DNA of 64,000 bases from JASLEW01 sp035544895 (GCA_035544895.1 DASZZM010000075.1:97616-161615); one strand, 5' to 3'. Positions 7,512 to 17,687 are shown, numbered from the stretch's first letter. A program made the numbers and translations. The notes: generated by a model from the sequence alone, not told the origin.

Positions 7512-8537
7512 TTGACCTGTGGAGACTGGCTCGCGGTCATCGAGCCCCATCTGACGCACCCCTTATTCGACACCCAGGCCGTACGGCGCCTGCGCGTCCT
7601 GGGCCAGCGCCTTCCGGGCGACTCCCTGGCGGCCCTCGAAGCTCGCCTTGGTCCGGCCGCCGGGCGGGTGGACCTTTCCCTTCAGCTGCCGGCACCACCT
7701 TACGCCCGAGGCATGCTGGAGCACTTGCTTGCGCCTCGAGTGCGGACTTTTCTTTCGGGCTGGGCCGACCCGGGCGGAGCGTTGTCCGCAATCTCCTGCG
7801 TCTGGCTCGAATACGACCTCGAGGGCGAGCTCCCGGGCCTTCCCGAGCCGACCGTTTGCTGCCGGCTGCCTAGAGAGATCGACCCCGGCTGGCTCGTCGA
7901 TTCGTTGCTGCCCGCCATGCAGGGCAATCCGTTGAGCGAGCACCAGCGCGGCCTGGTGCTCGCCTGCCGCGACGCAATCCCTGCCTCCGGGAGCCTGCTC
8001 TACGTGTTCAGTCTCCGGTCGCGGGGAAGCGACGCCGTGCGCCTGGAGATCTTCGGGCTCTCTCCCGCCGACATGCTCGCGTACCTGCTCCGCGTCGCAC
8101 CGCAAGCGGTCGCTTCAGCCACGGAGGTCGCATCGCTCTTCGAGGGCGTCGAGAGGCTGCACCTGTCGCTCGACGTCGCGGACAGTATCCTGCCGCGCAT
8201 CGGTATCGAAGGGTCCTTTCCCCGCCTCCCGGCGCGCGAGCCGCGTTGGAAGGAGCTCTTCGAGCGCCTGGTCGAAAAGGGCCTGTGCTTATCCGACAAG
8301 TGTGCTGCCACTCTCGCCTGGCCAGGATCGGACTCCTTCTGGAGCGCCCCGGCGAGTTGGCCCGTCGAGGCGTTGGGGACCAAGTGCCACTGTGTCCGCA
8401 GCCTCAGCCACGTCAAGGTCGTCTGCCAGCCGGACCGCCGGCCGGAGGCCAAGGTCTACCTGCTCTTCGGCCCGTTGGACCGCAGCGCACGGCCGGATAG
8501 GAGTCCACGCTCGAGCCCGCGGAGCGCGGGGGTCTGA
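7512..8537 (+). CDS. Unknown protein partner of the Nif11-like peptide
   Basis: Protein of 341 residues, no signal peptide or membrane segment. The only notable late block is LSHVKVVCQ followed by EAKVYLLFG near residues 300-325. I have not recognised a family; similar blocks are known to me from peptide-tailoring proteins, including ABBA-type prenyltransferases, but I cannot confirm this. The start is uncertain: TTG 7512 (used here) or CTG 7494 are the only in-frame candidates after the preceding stop, and the GGAGG at 7486-7490 would suit neither well (spacing 21 or 3). Position directly after the precursor suggests a processing enzyme or immunity protein (inference). Convergent with the regulator at 8561. 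Confidence 0.7.
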   Translation: MTCGDWLAVIEPHLTHPLFDTQAVRRLRVLGQRLPGDSLAALEARLGPAAGRVDLSLQLPAPPYARGMLEHLLAPRVRTFLSGWADPGGALSAISCVWLEYDLEGELPGLPEPTVCCRLPREIDPGWLVDSLLPAMQGNPLSEHQRGLVLACRDAIPASGSLLYVFSLRSRGSDAVRLEIFGLSPADMLAYLLRVAPQAVASATEVASLFEGVERLHLSLDVADSILPRIGIEGSFPRLPAREPRWKELFERLVEKGLCLSDKCAATLAWPGSDSFWSAPASWPVEALGTKCHCVRSLSHVKVVCQPDRRPEAKVYLLFGPLDRSARPDRSPRSSPRSAGV

Positions 8538-8560
8538 CACCCGCGGCCAGGTCCACCCGT

Positions 8561-11500
8561 CTAGCCCGCGGCCGCAGCCAGCGATGCCCTGAGATCCGCC
8601 GCCAGACGTTCGGCCTCCTCCAAGTGCTTTGGCAGCCGGAGCTCGGCGAACTGGCGGCATGCCTCTCCCAGCAGCCCGGCGGCTTCTTCGCCGTCTCCGC
8701 TGGCGCAGGCGAGGAGCGCCAGGTCGAGCTGAGTGCGAGCGGCCTCGAAGGGAGCGTGAATCGCCCGGAAGCTGGCGAGTGCTCGGCGGAGCCACCTCTC
8801 TGCCTCTGGATCGCCAACCGTGCGGGCGATGCGCCCCAGGACACGCTGGGCGAGACCGGTCCCATAGGAGAAACCTACTCCCTCGGCGGCGGCGAGCGCG
8901 TCGCGGGCGACGAGCCCGGCCTCCACGGGCCTCTGCGCGGCGAGGTATGCCTGGGCGAGAAAGGCGGAGAACCAGCCAAGGAGCTGCTGCATCCCCGCCT
9001 GCTTGACCTTCTCGACTGAGCTCTCGAGCGCCTCGATCGCGGGGGCAAGAGCCCCCTTCTCGAGATACGCGTAGCCCAGGAAGCCCTGTGCGGCGGCCGT
9101 GTTGAGGGGATCCAGCGCGCGGTCGAGCCCTCCCCTGCACTCCTCGATCCCGAGATCCGGGTCTCCGAGCGAGGCATGAAAGTAGCCGGTGCTCCAGGAA
9201 GGATCGAGGCGGGGGTCCTGCAGGGCACGCCAGATCGCCTCGGCCTTTTCCATGCAGTCGAAAGCTGCGTCGAACTGGCCCAGGACGTAATGGTGGAAGC
9301 CCGCCACCCAGTACGCCTGCCCCTGCCACCAACGGTCGGCGATGCGCTCGAGAAGAGCGAGGGACTCTCGGCCGTACTGAATGCCTTCCGAGAACCGCCC
9401 CGACCAGAAAGCGTCGCGGCAGAGCACATACCAGGCCCTGCCCTCGGTCGCCGCATCACCGCATCGTTGAGCCGCCGCAATCGCCAGCCGCGCGTTCTGT
9501 GCGGCCTCCCGCTGGTCTCCAAGATAGCTATAGGTGTGGGCCAGCCAGAAGTAATACTGGCCAGCGAGAGAAGGATCCGCGACGTTCTCGAGCCGCTTGC
9601 CTTGGCCAAGAAGGAGCTCCAAGGTCTCGGCAAGGCGGGCTAGCGGCAAGAGCGAATGGGCGAGCTGCAGGACGATCTCGAGGAGGCGCCGGTTCCGTCC
9701 TTCCTCCGGCAAGCTCTCGGCATGGGTGAGCGCCTGCCTGAGCGCTCTCGCCGCTTCGGCGTGGGCGTACCGGCGGACTGCATGCTCGGCGAAGCGGTTG
9801 AGGTAGGCGACAGCCTTCTCCGGGTCGCCGGCCTCCGACCAATGGTACGCCAGGGCGTCATACACGCCCTCCAGCCGGCCCGAGTAGAGACTCTCAAAGG
9901 CCATTCCGGCCGCCCCATGCAGCGCCTGGCGGCGGCTCTTGAGCAAGGTCTGGTAGACGGCTTCCTGGGTAAGAGCGTGCTTGAACAGGTAGCGGGGCTC
10001 CTCCGCCAGGGGCTCCTCGTAGAGGAACTCCCAGCGCTTGAGATCCGTGAGCAGAGGCGCCAGCTCGTCGGGGCGTTCCCAGATCGAGGTCAGGAGCTGC
10101 AGAGGAAACTCTCGGCCCAGGACCGAAGCGGTCTGCACGAGCCGCTTGTGCTCTTCCGGCAGGCGGTCGATGCGCGCCACCAGCAGCCCCTGAATCGTAT
10201 CCGGCACGGAGACGCCCGGATGCTCGAGAAGCGACCTCGCGAGCTCCTCGAGGAAGAAAGGATTCCCCTCGGCCCTGGAAATGATGGCGCCAATCAGGTC
10301 GCTCGACGGCTCGGACCGGCGCAGGACGGACCGGACCACCGACTGGCTTTCTCCCTGGTTCAGCCTGGAGAGGGTGATCTGGGTGGCATAGGATTTCTCG
10401 ATCCAGGGCGGGCGGTACCCGGAGCGATAGGTCGCAATGAGGAGCACGCGGGCGGCGACCAGCCCGTCGACCAGGAAGGCGAGGAAGTCCTCCGAAGTCC
10501 GGTCCACCCAATGCAGGTCCTCGACCTCCAGGATGACGAGCCCGCCGCGTCCCGCCTGGATCAGCATCTGCCGCAGAATGTGGAAGGTCCGCGCCTGGAG
10601 GGCTTGAGGGCTCAGCTCGGCCAGCTTCTCGTCGTCCTCCCCGACGCCCAGCAGATGCAGCAGGTAAGCTCGTGACTCCTCGAGGTCCAGCCCCGCTCGC
10701 TCGAGGCCCGCGGTAACCTTGGCGGCAATTGCCGAGGAATCGTCGCCCTCGCCGATGTCCCAGTGGCCGCGCAGCAGGTAGAGGATGGGAAGGTAGGGAA
10801 CGCCGCTGGCGTAGGAGAGGCAGCGCGCGGACAGCCAGACCATGGGGCGGTCCCACGGCATGCTCCGGAACTCATAGACCAGGCGGGACTTCCCGGCGCC
10901 AGCCTCGGCCGCGATACCGACCACCTGCCCCTCCCCCGCGGCGGCCCTTTCGCGCAGCTCCTCGAGCACCGCCCGCTCCCTCTGCCGGCCCACGAACGGC
11001 GACAGCGCAGCGCCGCCAAGGACGGCCCGATCAGACTTCAGGGCCCCGACTCCTACGAGCCTGTAGGCCTTCACTGGGATGTCCTTGCCTTTCACCGCGA
11101 GCGGCGGAAGGGGCGTCAGCTGCGCCGAGCCCTGCAAGCAGCGACTGGTGTCTTCGCTGACCAGGATCGTCCCAGGCTCGGCGAGCTGCTGCAGGCGGGC
11201 GGCGAGATTGGTGGTGTCGCCAATGGCCGTGTAGTCCTGGCGGAGCCGATCGCCGATACCGCCGACGACGACCCAGCCGGTATTGATCCCCATGCGGACC
11301 TCGAGCTCGCCGCCGCCGCGCTCTCCGAGCTCGGCGGGGCGCGCTTCGAGCAGCTTCTGCAGCCCGAGAGCGGCGAGGGCGGCGCGGCGGACATGGTCTT
11401 CGTGGGCGATGGGGGCGCCGAACAGGGCCATGAAGCCGTCGCCCAGGAACTGGTTGATCGTGCCCGCATAGCGGTGGACCTCGCCCAGAGCCAGCTCGAA

Positions 11501-11884
11501 GAAGCGGTTGAGGAGGAGGTGCATCGTCTCGGGCCCCAGACGCTCGGCAAGGGCGGTCGACCCCACGAGGTCGCAGAACAGCACGGTGACCTGCTTGCGC
11601 TCACCCTCGAGCGCGGTCTTCGACTGGAGGACCTGCGAGGTAAGGTGTGAAGGGGTGTAGCCAGGCAAGGAAGCGACATGCGGCAGCGGCGTCGCACGCG
11701 CCGGCTCCGCCGTGGAGGTTTCAGCCCGCACCCCGCCCAGGGGAGACCCACACTCGCCGCAGAACTTGAACCCTGTAGGATTCTCGACGCCGCACTGTGG
11801 GCAGGACAAGCCGAGCTTCGCCCCGCACTGGCCGCAGAACTTCGAGCCCGGGGGATTAGCGAAGTCGCAATGCGGACATTTCAT
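8561..11884 (-). CDS. Zinc-ribbon, class III nucleotide cyclase-like, ATPase and TPR regulator
   Basis: 1107 residues. Starts with two CPxC-type zinc ribbons (CPHCDFANPPGSKFCGQCG, then CPQCGVENPTGFKFCGECG). A class III cyclase domain (about 95-280) has metal sites FCDLVGST and FLGDGFMALFG; the substrate-selecting lysine of standard cyclases is replaced by Gln in INQFLGD, so it may not be a standard cyclase, or may be a nucleotide sensor. Then a STAND/AAA ATPase with P-loop AAEAGAGKSRLV (about 325-337) and Walker B-like LVILEVEDLHW. The C-terminal half is a series of helical TPR-like repeats. Such proteins are signalling hubs in high-GC soil bacteria. It is the last gene before the convergent unknown gene at 7512; the exporter operon starts 60-odd bp upstream, so it might be regulated with it. 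Confidence 0.85.
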   Translation of the reverse strand: MKCPHCDFANPPGSKFCGQCGAKLGLSCPQCGVENPTGFKFCGECGSPLGGVRAETSTAEPARATPLPHVASLPGYTPSHLTSQVLQSKTALEGERKQVTVLFCDLVGSTALAERLGPETMHLLLNRFFELALGEVHRYAGTINQFLGDGFMALFGAPIAHEDHVRRAALAALGLQKLLEARPAELGERGGGELEVRMGINTGWVVVGGIGDRLRQDYTAIGDTTNLAARLQQLAEPGTILVSEDTSRCLQGSAQLTPLPPLAVKGKDIPVKAYRLVGVGALKSDRAVLGGAALSPFVGRQRERAVLEELRERAAAGEGQVVGIAAEAGAGKSRLVYEFRSMPWDRPMVWLSARCLSYASGVPYLPILYLLRGHWDIGEGDDSSAIAAKVTAGLERAGLDLEESRAYLLHLLGVGEDDEKLAELSPQALQARTFHILRQMLIQAGRGGLVILEVEDLHWVDRTSEDFLAFLVDGLVAARVLLIATYRSGYRPPWIEKSYATQITLSRLNQGESQSVVRSVLRRSEPSSDLIGAIISRAEGNPFFLEELARSLLEHPGVSVPDTIQGLLVARIDRLPEEHKRLVQTASVLGREFPLQLLTSIWERPDELAPLLTDLKRWEFLYEEPLAEEPRYLFKHALTQEAVYQTLLKSRRQALHGAAGMAFESLYSGRLEGVYDALAYHWSEAGDPEKAVAYLNRFAEHAVRRYAHAEAARALRQALTHAESLPEEGRNRRLLEIVLQLAHSLLPLARLAETLELLLGQGKRLENVADPSLAGQYYFWLAHTYSYLGDQREAAQNARLAIAAAQRCGDAATEGRAWYVLCRDAFWSGRFSEGIQYGRESLALLERIADRWWQGQAYWVAGFHHYVLGQFDAAFDCMEKAEAIWRALQDPRLDPSWSTGYFHASLGDPDLGIEECRGGLDRALDPLNTAAAQGFLGYAYLEKGALAPAIEALESSVEKVKQAGMQQLLGWFSAFLAQAYLAAQRPVEAGLVARDALAAAEGVGFSYGTGLAQRVLGRIARTVGDPEAERWLRRALASFRAIHAPFEAARTQLDLALLACASGDGEEAAGLLGEACRQFAELRLPKHLEEAERLAADLRASLAAAAG

Positions 11885-11961
11885 CCCTTTGCCTCGCTCT
11901 TAGTGTAGCGGGCGGCCTCCGGCCAAGCAATGCACTTGCGCAAGCAAAGGGGAAGGCAGCT

Positions 11962-12519
11962 CTACGACCCGAGGACCCGCTTGACCATGCGGTCGAAGCG
12001 CTCCCCCGCCAGGTAGACGCCGTCGAGCACGGTCGAGTCGAGCTCGCCGTCGTCCTCGTCTGCTTCGCCCGGCTCGTCGAGCTCCTCGCCGGAGCCGTAG
12101 CCCAGGGCGCGGTGGCGCTCGCGCACCGTGGTGGAAAGGTAGATGGCAAGGGCGCGGTAGAAGCGTGCGGCGAAACCCTGATCGGCGGCCAGCTTGGCAT
12201 TGAGAACACTCCTGGGAACGGCGAAGACGGTCGAAGGGGCCAGGGCGCGGACCGTGGCAGATGGCGGCCGGGCGTCGATGAAAGACATCTCGCCTACGAT
12301 CTCGCCGGCGTTCAAGCGCGCGATCTCGCGCTCCGGGCCGCGCCGGCCGTGCAACCAGACGCCAAGACGGCCTTCGAGCAGGATGAAGACCGCGTCGAGG
12401 GCGATCCCCTGCTCGATGAGGACAGCGCCAGCTGGAACCACACTCTTGCTGCCAGCCTTGAGGATCCACTCGACGTCGTCGTCGTTCAATTGGCCGAACA
12501 GGAAAAGGACTTTTCTCAT
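11962..12519 (-). CDS. Cyclic-nucleotide-binding domain protein
   Basis: 185 residues. A Crp-like beta-roll domain is visible: VPAGAVLIEQGIALDAVFIL, LEGRLGVWL, LNAGEIVGEMSFIDARPPSATV, with the phosphate-binding-cassette pattern GE(M)SFID..PPSATV, which resembles FGExALL...RSATV. There is no obvious helix-turn-helix at the C-terminus; about 70 helical residues end in acidic EDEDDGELDS. Such stand-alone proteins accompany NHLM-type exporters in other bacteria. It lies 29 bp downstream of the second ABC transporter and likely belongs to the exporter operon. The neighbouring cyclase-like gene could provide a ligand (inference). Confidence 0.8.
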   Translation of the reverse strand: MRKVLFLFGQLNDDDVEWILKAGSKSVVPAGAVLIEQGIALDAVFILLEGRLGVWLHGRRGPEREIARLNAGEIVGEMSFIDARPPSATVRALAPSTVFAVPRSVLNAKLAADQGFAARFYRALAIYLSTTVRERHRALGYGSGEELDEPGEADEDDGELDSTVLDGVYLAGERFDRMVKRVLGS

Positions 12520-12548
12520 CCGCTGCTCCTATCCGATCCTTCCGGCGC

Positions 12549-15479
12549 TCAGGCGATCTGCCGCTCGGCGAGGCGGGCGAAAGGGCCACCGCTCCGGACC
12601 AGCTCCCCGTAGCTGCCTTCCTCGACCACCTGGCCGCCTGCCAGGACATAGATGCGATCGGCCTTCTCGATCGTGCTCAGGCGGTGGGCGATGACGATGC
12701 GGGTGGCCTTGAGGCGCTCGAGGCTACGGCTGACGATCTCCTGGGTGCGGTTGTCGAGCGCGCTCGTCGCCTCGTCGAACAGCAAGATGCGGGGACGGTG
12801 AACGATCGCTCGCGCGATGAGGATGCGCTGCTTCTGGCCGCCGGAGAAGGTCTCCGCTCCCTCGCTCACCACGGTGTGCATCCCCATCGGCATCGCCTCA
12901 ATGTCCTCGGCAAGCCCCACCGCACGGGCCGCATCCCAGGCGTCGTCGATTCCCAGGTTGGAGCTGCCGACGATGTTAGAGAAGATGCTGCCCGCCATCG
13001 GCCGGCCGGTCTGCAGGACGACTCCGATCTGGCGCCGTACCGACTGCGCGGCGAGCCCCGCCAGGTCCTGGCCGTCGAAGTAGATGGAGCCCGCGCCTGG
13101 CCTCTCGAAGCCGAGGATCAGGCGCAGGCAAGTCGACTTGCCCGCTCCCGAGGGGCCAACCAGGGCGATGAAATCCCCGGGGCCGGCGCGGAACGAGGCG
13201 CCGGCGAGAACCAGAGGTCCTTCCCCGTGGTAGCGGAATCGGACATGGCTGAACTCGATCTCGCCTGTGAGCTCGCCCGGCTCGGCCTTCGACTCGTCGA
13301 CCTCGGGAACCGTCTCGAGGATCGGCCGCAAGCGCTCATACACCGGAACCGCGGAAAGCACGCCGGAGAAGACCGCGACGAGCGACAGGGCGGCCGCCAG
13401 GAACTGGCCGAAAGCGGCGTTGAAGGCGAGGAAGTCGCCGATGGGCAGGGATTGCCGCGAGGAAAGGCCGACGGCGGCGAAGATGGCGAGCGAGGTGAGG
13501 ACGCCATAGACCGAGTTCAAGGCAGTCTGGGCGTTGGCGAGACGCTGCGCCGCCAGCGTGCGCCGCCGCTGCTCGGCGAAGCGCTCGGCCCAGCGGGCGT
13601 AGGAACGTGCCTCGGCACCCGCCACCCGCAGCTTGGCGATGCCGTGGATGAGGCCAAAGAGCAGGCTCGCGATCCGGCCCTGGAGCCAGAGGATCTTGCG
13701 CTGATGGCGGAGCTGGAGGACCGCCAGCCCAGCGGTGATCGCGACGAGCACGAGCATCAGCGCCGTGGCCAGCAGGGCCAGCGGCCAGCTGTAGTAGAAG
13801 AGCAGCGCGAAGCTGGGGAGCGAAAAGACCGCGGCGAGCGCGACCGTCAAGGTGTTGCCCGTGAGCAGGTCGCGGATGGTGTCGATGCCCAGGGCACGGT
13901 TGGCCAGGTCGCCGACGGTGAAGCGCCGGAAGAAGGCGGCAGGGAGAGCGAGCAGCCGGTCCCAGACTGCGGCCTGCAAGGTGCCGTCGAACTTTCCTCC
14001 CAGGCGCAAGACCGCGAGGCTGCGCGTGACCTGGAAGAGCGCCCCCGCGGCCGCGCTCACGATCAGGGCGAGGGCGATCTCCGGCAAGGCGGCGCGGTCG
14101 GCGCCTGGAATCACGCTGCCAAAGAGCGTGCCGGTGAGGACGGGGACCACGAGGCCGAGGAGCCCGCCGGCAAGCCCCATCAGCAGAATCACCAGGAGGT
14201 CGCGGCGGCGGCCGGCAAAGGCCATCCGCATCAGGTCCTTGAAGTCGACGGGGCGCTCGGGCAGGGGCGGGTAGAGCAGGAATGCGTCACCGCTCAAGCT
14301 TGCCGAGACGGACGCGTCTACTGCGGTCCGCGTTGACTCGACGGGATCGACCATCACGTAGCTGCGGGGCGAGGCCGGGAGCAGGGCCACCGCGCGGCGC
14401 GCCTTGCCCTCGTCGTCGAGGTGCCGGAAGGCGACCACGGGCCCGTTGTCGTGGCGCCACCAGTCGTCGCGCAGGATCACCCGGCGAAAGCGGATGCGCG
14501 ACGCCGCGCAGATCTGGGCGAGAAGGTCTCCTTGCCTGGCCCCGAGACAGCCCTCCGGACGGGCGCGGATAGTGATCCCCTGCACCTGACCGACCAGGCG
14601 GCACGCAGCCAGCAGCGGCTCGAGGCTGTCGCCGGTGCCGGTGCCGGCGCCGTTCGCCGCCGGGCGAAGGACGGAGGCGAGCTGCTCATAGGCGCCATTC
14701 AGGGTGGCGCGGTCGAGAGCCGTCTTCCGCCGCAAGCGCTCGCGCTCCTGCCGCTCCGCCCGCTCGCTCTCCATGACGAAGGCTGCGAGGCAGAGATCGT
14801 GGAAGCGGGCGAGCCCCTGCCAGAGATCCTCTTTGCCCAGCAGGTCGCCCGTTCCATGGCAGGAGACCAGAGCCTCGCCGGCGCTGACCAGCCAGAGCGC
14901 CTCCGGTAGGGGGAGGAGGTCGCCGCAGGACACCGCCAGGTGCTCCTCGCCCAGCAAGAGCAGACGGCCCGCGGCCGCGCGCACCCATACGACTCCCTGG
15001 CGGGCGCGGGCCACTCCCCCCGGACCTTCCAGGCGCGTCTCCTGGCCGGCGCGCAACTCGGCAAAGGTCTTGGGCGACGGGCGGGCGATCCCGCCGCAGA
15101 AGCCGGTCAGCCAAGAGTCGAGGCGCCCGGCAAGGACCCCGACGGCCGCTGGGTCGCTGGCGAGACCAGAAAGGCTCGCCTCCGCAAGACGGCGCAGGCG
15201 CGCCGCCGGCGCGCCGACCGCGAGCAAGCCCAGGCCCCTGCCAGCGCGCTCGGGGTCCAGGCCGCAGAGCACCTCGCCTGCCGCCACCGTCGTGAGATGT
15301 GTCCGCGGGCCGCCGGCGAGGCGCGGGACGGCGAAGACCTCGGCCTTCCCTTGGAGGACGAGCCAGATTGCCCGCGGGGAGTCGAGCGCCAGCGGGGAGT
15401 TGCCGGCGATATGGAGCTCGCAGAGGTCTCTGGACTCCATCCCCGCCAGTGCACGATCGAGCTTCGGCCCGGTCTCCAT
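12549..15479 (-). CDS. NHLP/NHLM-type ABC transporter, second subunit (no active C39)
   Basis: 976 residues. About 100 N-terminal residues form a cyclic-nucleotide-binding-like (cupin-like) fold: AIWLVLQGKAEVFAVPRL, VAAGEVLCGLDP. A middle domain without a canonical C39 Cys precedes a six-helix membrane domain (about 430-660) and an ATPase with Walker A GPSGAGKST, signature FSGGQKQR and Walker B ILLFDEATSALD. This architecture, with a companion C39 ABC protein just upstream, matches the NHLP leader-peptide export systems (family knowledge: TIGR03797-like). The gene starts 3 bp after the previous stop. Probably a heterodimer partner of the peptidase subunit. Confidence 0.9.
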   Translation of the reverse strand: METGPKLDRALAGMESRDLCELHIAGNSPLALDSPRAIWLVLQGKAEVFAVPRLAGGPRTHLTTVAAGEVLCGLDPERAGRGLGLLAVGAPAARLRRLAEASLSGLASDPAAVGVLAGRLDSWLTGFCGGIARPSPKTFAELRAGQETRLEGPGGVARARQGVVWVRAAAGRLLLLGEEHLAVSCGDLLPLPEALWLVSAGEALVSCHGTGDLLGKEDLWQGLARFHDLCLAAFVMESERAERQERERLRRKTALDRATLNGAYEQLASVLRPAANGAGTGTGDSLEPLLAACRLVGQVQGITIRARPEGCLGARQGDLLAQICAASRIRFRRVILRDDWWRHDNGPVVAFRHLDDEGKARRAVALLPASPRSYVMVDPVESTRTAVDASVSASLSGDAFLLYPPLPERPVDFKDLMRMAFAGRRRDLLVILLMGLAGGLLGLVVPVLTGTLFGSVIPGADRAALPEIALALIVSAAAGALFQVTRSLAVLRLGGKFDGTLQAAVWDRLLALPAAFFRRFTVGDLANRALGIDTIRDLLTGNTLTVALAAVFSLPSFALLFYYSWPLALLATALMLVLVAITAGLAVLQLRHQRKILWLQGRIASLLFGLIHGIAKLRVAGAEARSYARWAERFAEQRRRTLAAQRLANAQTALNSVYGVLTSLAIFAAVGLSSRQSLPIGDFLAFNAAFGQFLAAALSLVAVFSGVLSAVPVYERLRPILETVPEVDESKAEPGELTGEIEFSHVRFRYHGEGPLVLAGASFRAGPGDFIALVGPSGAGKSTCLRLILGFERPGAGSIYFDGQDLAGLAAQSVRRQIGVVLQTGRPMAGSIFSNIVGSSNLGIDDAWDAARAVGLAEDIEAMPMGMHTVVSEGAETFSGGQKQRILIARAIVHRPRILLFDEATSALDNRTQEIVSRSLERLKATRIVIAHRLSTIEKADRIYVLAGGQVVEEGSYGELVRSGGPFARLAERQIA

Positions 15480-15482
15480 CTC

Positions 15483-17687
15483 TCACTCGCTGCTGATCAG
15501 GCGACGGTAGGGGCCGTCAACCTCTTTGAGCTCGTCGTGGGTGCCGCGCTGGACGACCTTGCCGCGCTCGAGGACGAGGATCTCGTCGGCGTCGCGGATG
15601 GTGCTCAGGCGGTGGGCGATGATCAGGCAGGCACAGGCGCGCCGGCGGAGGTTCTCGTCGATCCTGCTCTCGGTCGCCGGATCGAGCGCGCTGGTCGCCT
15701 CGTCGAGGACCAGCAGCGAGGGCCTGCCAACCAGCGCACGGGCGATCTCCAGGCGCTGCCGCTGTCCTCCGCTCCAGTTGGCGCCTCCCTCTTCGACCAG
15801 GCTGTCGTAACCGCCGGGTCGCGCGGCAATGTCTTCATGGATGCACGCGTCCTTGGCCGCGGCTACCACTTCCGGCAAGGGGACCGTCGTGTCCCATAGG
15901 GTCAGGTTGTCGCGCACCGTTCCCTCGAACAGGAACACGTTCTGGTCGACCGCGGCGAGTGAGTTGGCGATCACACTGGGCAGGAATTCGGCGCGCGGCC
16001 GGCCATCCAGCAAGATCTCTCCGCTCCAGGGCGGGTAGATGCCGGTGACCAGCTTTGCGATGGTCGACTTGCCGCTTCCCGAGCTGCCGACCAGCGCCAC
16101 GCGCGAGCCTGGCTCGAGGAGCAGTTCCAGGTCGGCCACGAGCGGGGGATCGAGCCGGCTGTAGCCGAAGCAGACGCGGCGGAGCTCCAGGCGGCCGGAC
16201 AGCTTGACCGGCGCGGTGGCCGGGAGCTCGGCCTCGGATCCTGCCACGGCTGCCGGGTCCAGCCGGTAGCGCAGCACGTCGTCGAGCCGGTTCATGTCCC
16301 CTTCGACCATTTGCAGCCGGCCCCCCAGGCTCACCAGCCGGCTAACCGGTGTGACGAAAAAAACCATGAGGAGCTGAAAGGCCACCAGGCTGCCCAGGCT
16401 GAGGGCGCCGTCGATCACCCGCAGGCCGCCGATGCCCAGGATCAACGCGGTATTGACTGCCGCGAGCAGGGGGGGCACGGCGTCGAGGATCTGGGTGTAG
16501 CGCTCGAGCTGCTGCCGGCCGTTGACCACTTTGGCCTGGTAGCCCGCCCAGCGAGTGAACAGGTCCGCTTCCCCTCCCGTGGCCTTGAGGGTCTCGATCG
16601 TCTGCAATCCACCGATGGCCGCGCCGACGAGCTTGCCCTGGTCCTGGACGAGCCGGCGATTGCCGTCGGTTCGCTTGCGCGCCACGTAGCGCAAGGCGAC
16701 GACGTTGAGCGAGACGACGGCTATCCCGATCACCGTCAGGACCACGTCGTACTGGAAGAGAAGCACGGCGAAGAAGACGATCATCAGCGTCCCGACAGCA
16801 TTGGTCGCGAGATCGCGCGACAGGAGCTGGGCGACACGGTCGTTGATGGCGACGCGCGAGCTGATGTCTCCGGCGTACCGCTGTGTGAAGAACTCGCTGG
16901 GCAGGCGCAGGACGTGCCAGAGGAAGCGGCTCGAGCCGCCCACCGCGATGCGGGTCTCGAGCCGCAGCAGGTATCTCTGCTGGAGCCAGCTGAGGGCCCC
17001 CATCAGGAGTGCCGCGGCAACCATGGCAAAGAGCAGGACGGGCAGCCACTCCCGGCGGTTTTCCAACAGCACGCTGTCGACGAAAACCTTGGAGAAAACG
17101 GGCACCACCATGCCCGTCATGGTCAGCGCCAACCCGGCCAGAAAGACAAAGGCTATCGCCGCCCAGGAGCCGGCGATGCGCTTCTGGAGCGCCGGGATGA
17201 GGCGCGGGGGTTGCCCCCGCCGCGCGAACTCGGGCCCGGGCTTGAAGGTCAGGACCACCCCGGTGAAGGCCTGGTCGAGCTCCTCCTCGGTGACCTGCCG
17301 CGGGCCGGTCGCCGGGTCGTTCAGATAGCCCCGCCCTTTGCGGATTCCTTCGAGCACGACGAAGTGGTTGAAGTTCCAGTGCAGGATCATCGGCGGCTGG
17401 ACTTCGCGCAGGCCCTGAGGTTCGCGCTTGTACCCCTTGGCCTCGAGGCCGTAGGCTCGGGCGGCCTTGACGATGTTGCTCGCCTTGCTGCCGTCGCGCG
17501 AGACGCCGCAGGCGACGCGCAGCTCTTCGAGCGGCACCCAGCGGCCGTAGTGCGCGAGCACGATGGCAAGGGCGGCCGCTCCGCACTCCAGGGCCTCCAT
17601 CTGGAGGACGGTGGGCGTGCGCACCGGCCTAGCGGCGGGGGACGCCGGCCCTCTGGCCGGGACCGCGCGAGGTTCTGCCGCCGTCAC
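15483..17687 (-). CDS. C39 peptidase-containing ABC exporter, NHLM type
   Basis: 734 residues from a GTG start overlapping the preceding stop (GTGA). N-terminal C39 domain: catalytic Cys in LECGAAALAIVLAHYG (Cys35), His in FNHFVVLEG (about 110) and Asp in LNDPATG (about 126) complete a papain-like triad. The membrane domain follows (about 170-470), then the ATPase: Walker A GSSGSGKST, signature WSGGQRQR, Walker B LLVLDEATSALD. C39 exporters remove a double-glycine leader and export the core peptide; three such leaders are present in this window. Preceded by the HlyD-like gene in the same operon. The unusual GTG start and the 4-bp overlap suggest translational coupling. Confidence 0.92.
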   Translation of the reverse strand: MTAAEPRAVPARGPASPAARPVRTPTVLQMEALECGAAALAIVLAHYGRWVPLEELRVACGVSRDGSKASNIVKAARAYGLEAKGYKREPQGLREVQPPMILHWNFNHFVVLEGIRKGRGYLNDPATGPRQVTEEELDQAFTGVVLTFKPGPEFARRGQPPRLIPALQKRIAGSWAAIAFVFLAGLALTMTGMVVPVFSKVFVDSVLLENRREWLPVLLFAMVAAALLMGALSWLQQRYLLRLETRIAVGGSSRFLWHVLRLPSEFFTQRYAGDISSRVAINDRVAQLLSRDLATNAVGTLMIVFFAVLLFQYDVVLTVIGIAVVSLNVVALRYVARKRTDGNRRLVQDQGKLVGAAIGGLQTIETLKATGGEADLFTRWAGYQAKVVNGRQQLERYTQILDAVPPLLAAVNTALILGIGGLRVIDGALSLGSLVAFQLLMVFFVTPVSRLVSLGGRLQMVEGDMNRLDDVLRYRLDPAAVAGSEAELPATAPVKLSGRLELRRVCFGYSRLDPPLVADLELLLEPGSRVALVGSSGSGKSTIAKLVTGIYPPWSGEILLDGRPRAEFLPSVIANSLAAVDQNVFLFEGTVRDNLTLWDTTVPLPEVVAAAKDACIHEDIAARPGGYDSLVEEGGANWSGGQRQRLEIARALVGRPSLLVLDEATSALDPATESRIDENLRRRACACLIIAHRLSTIRDADEILVLERGKVVQRGTHDELKEVDGPYRRLISSE

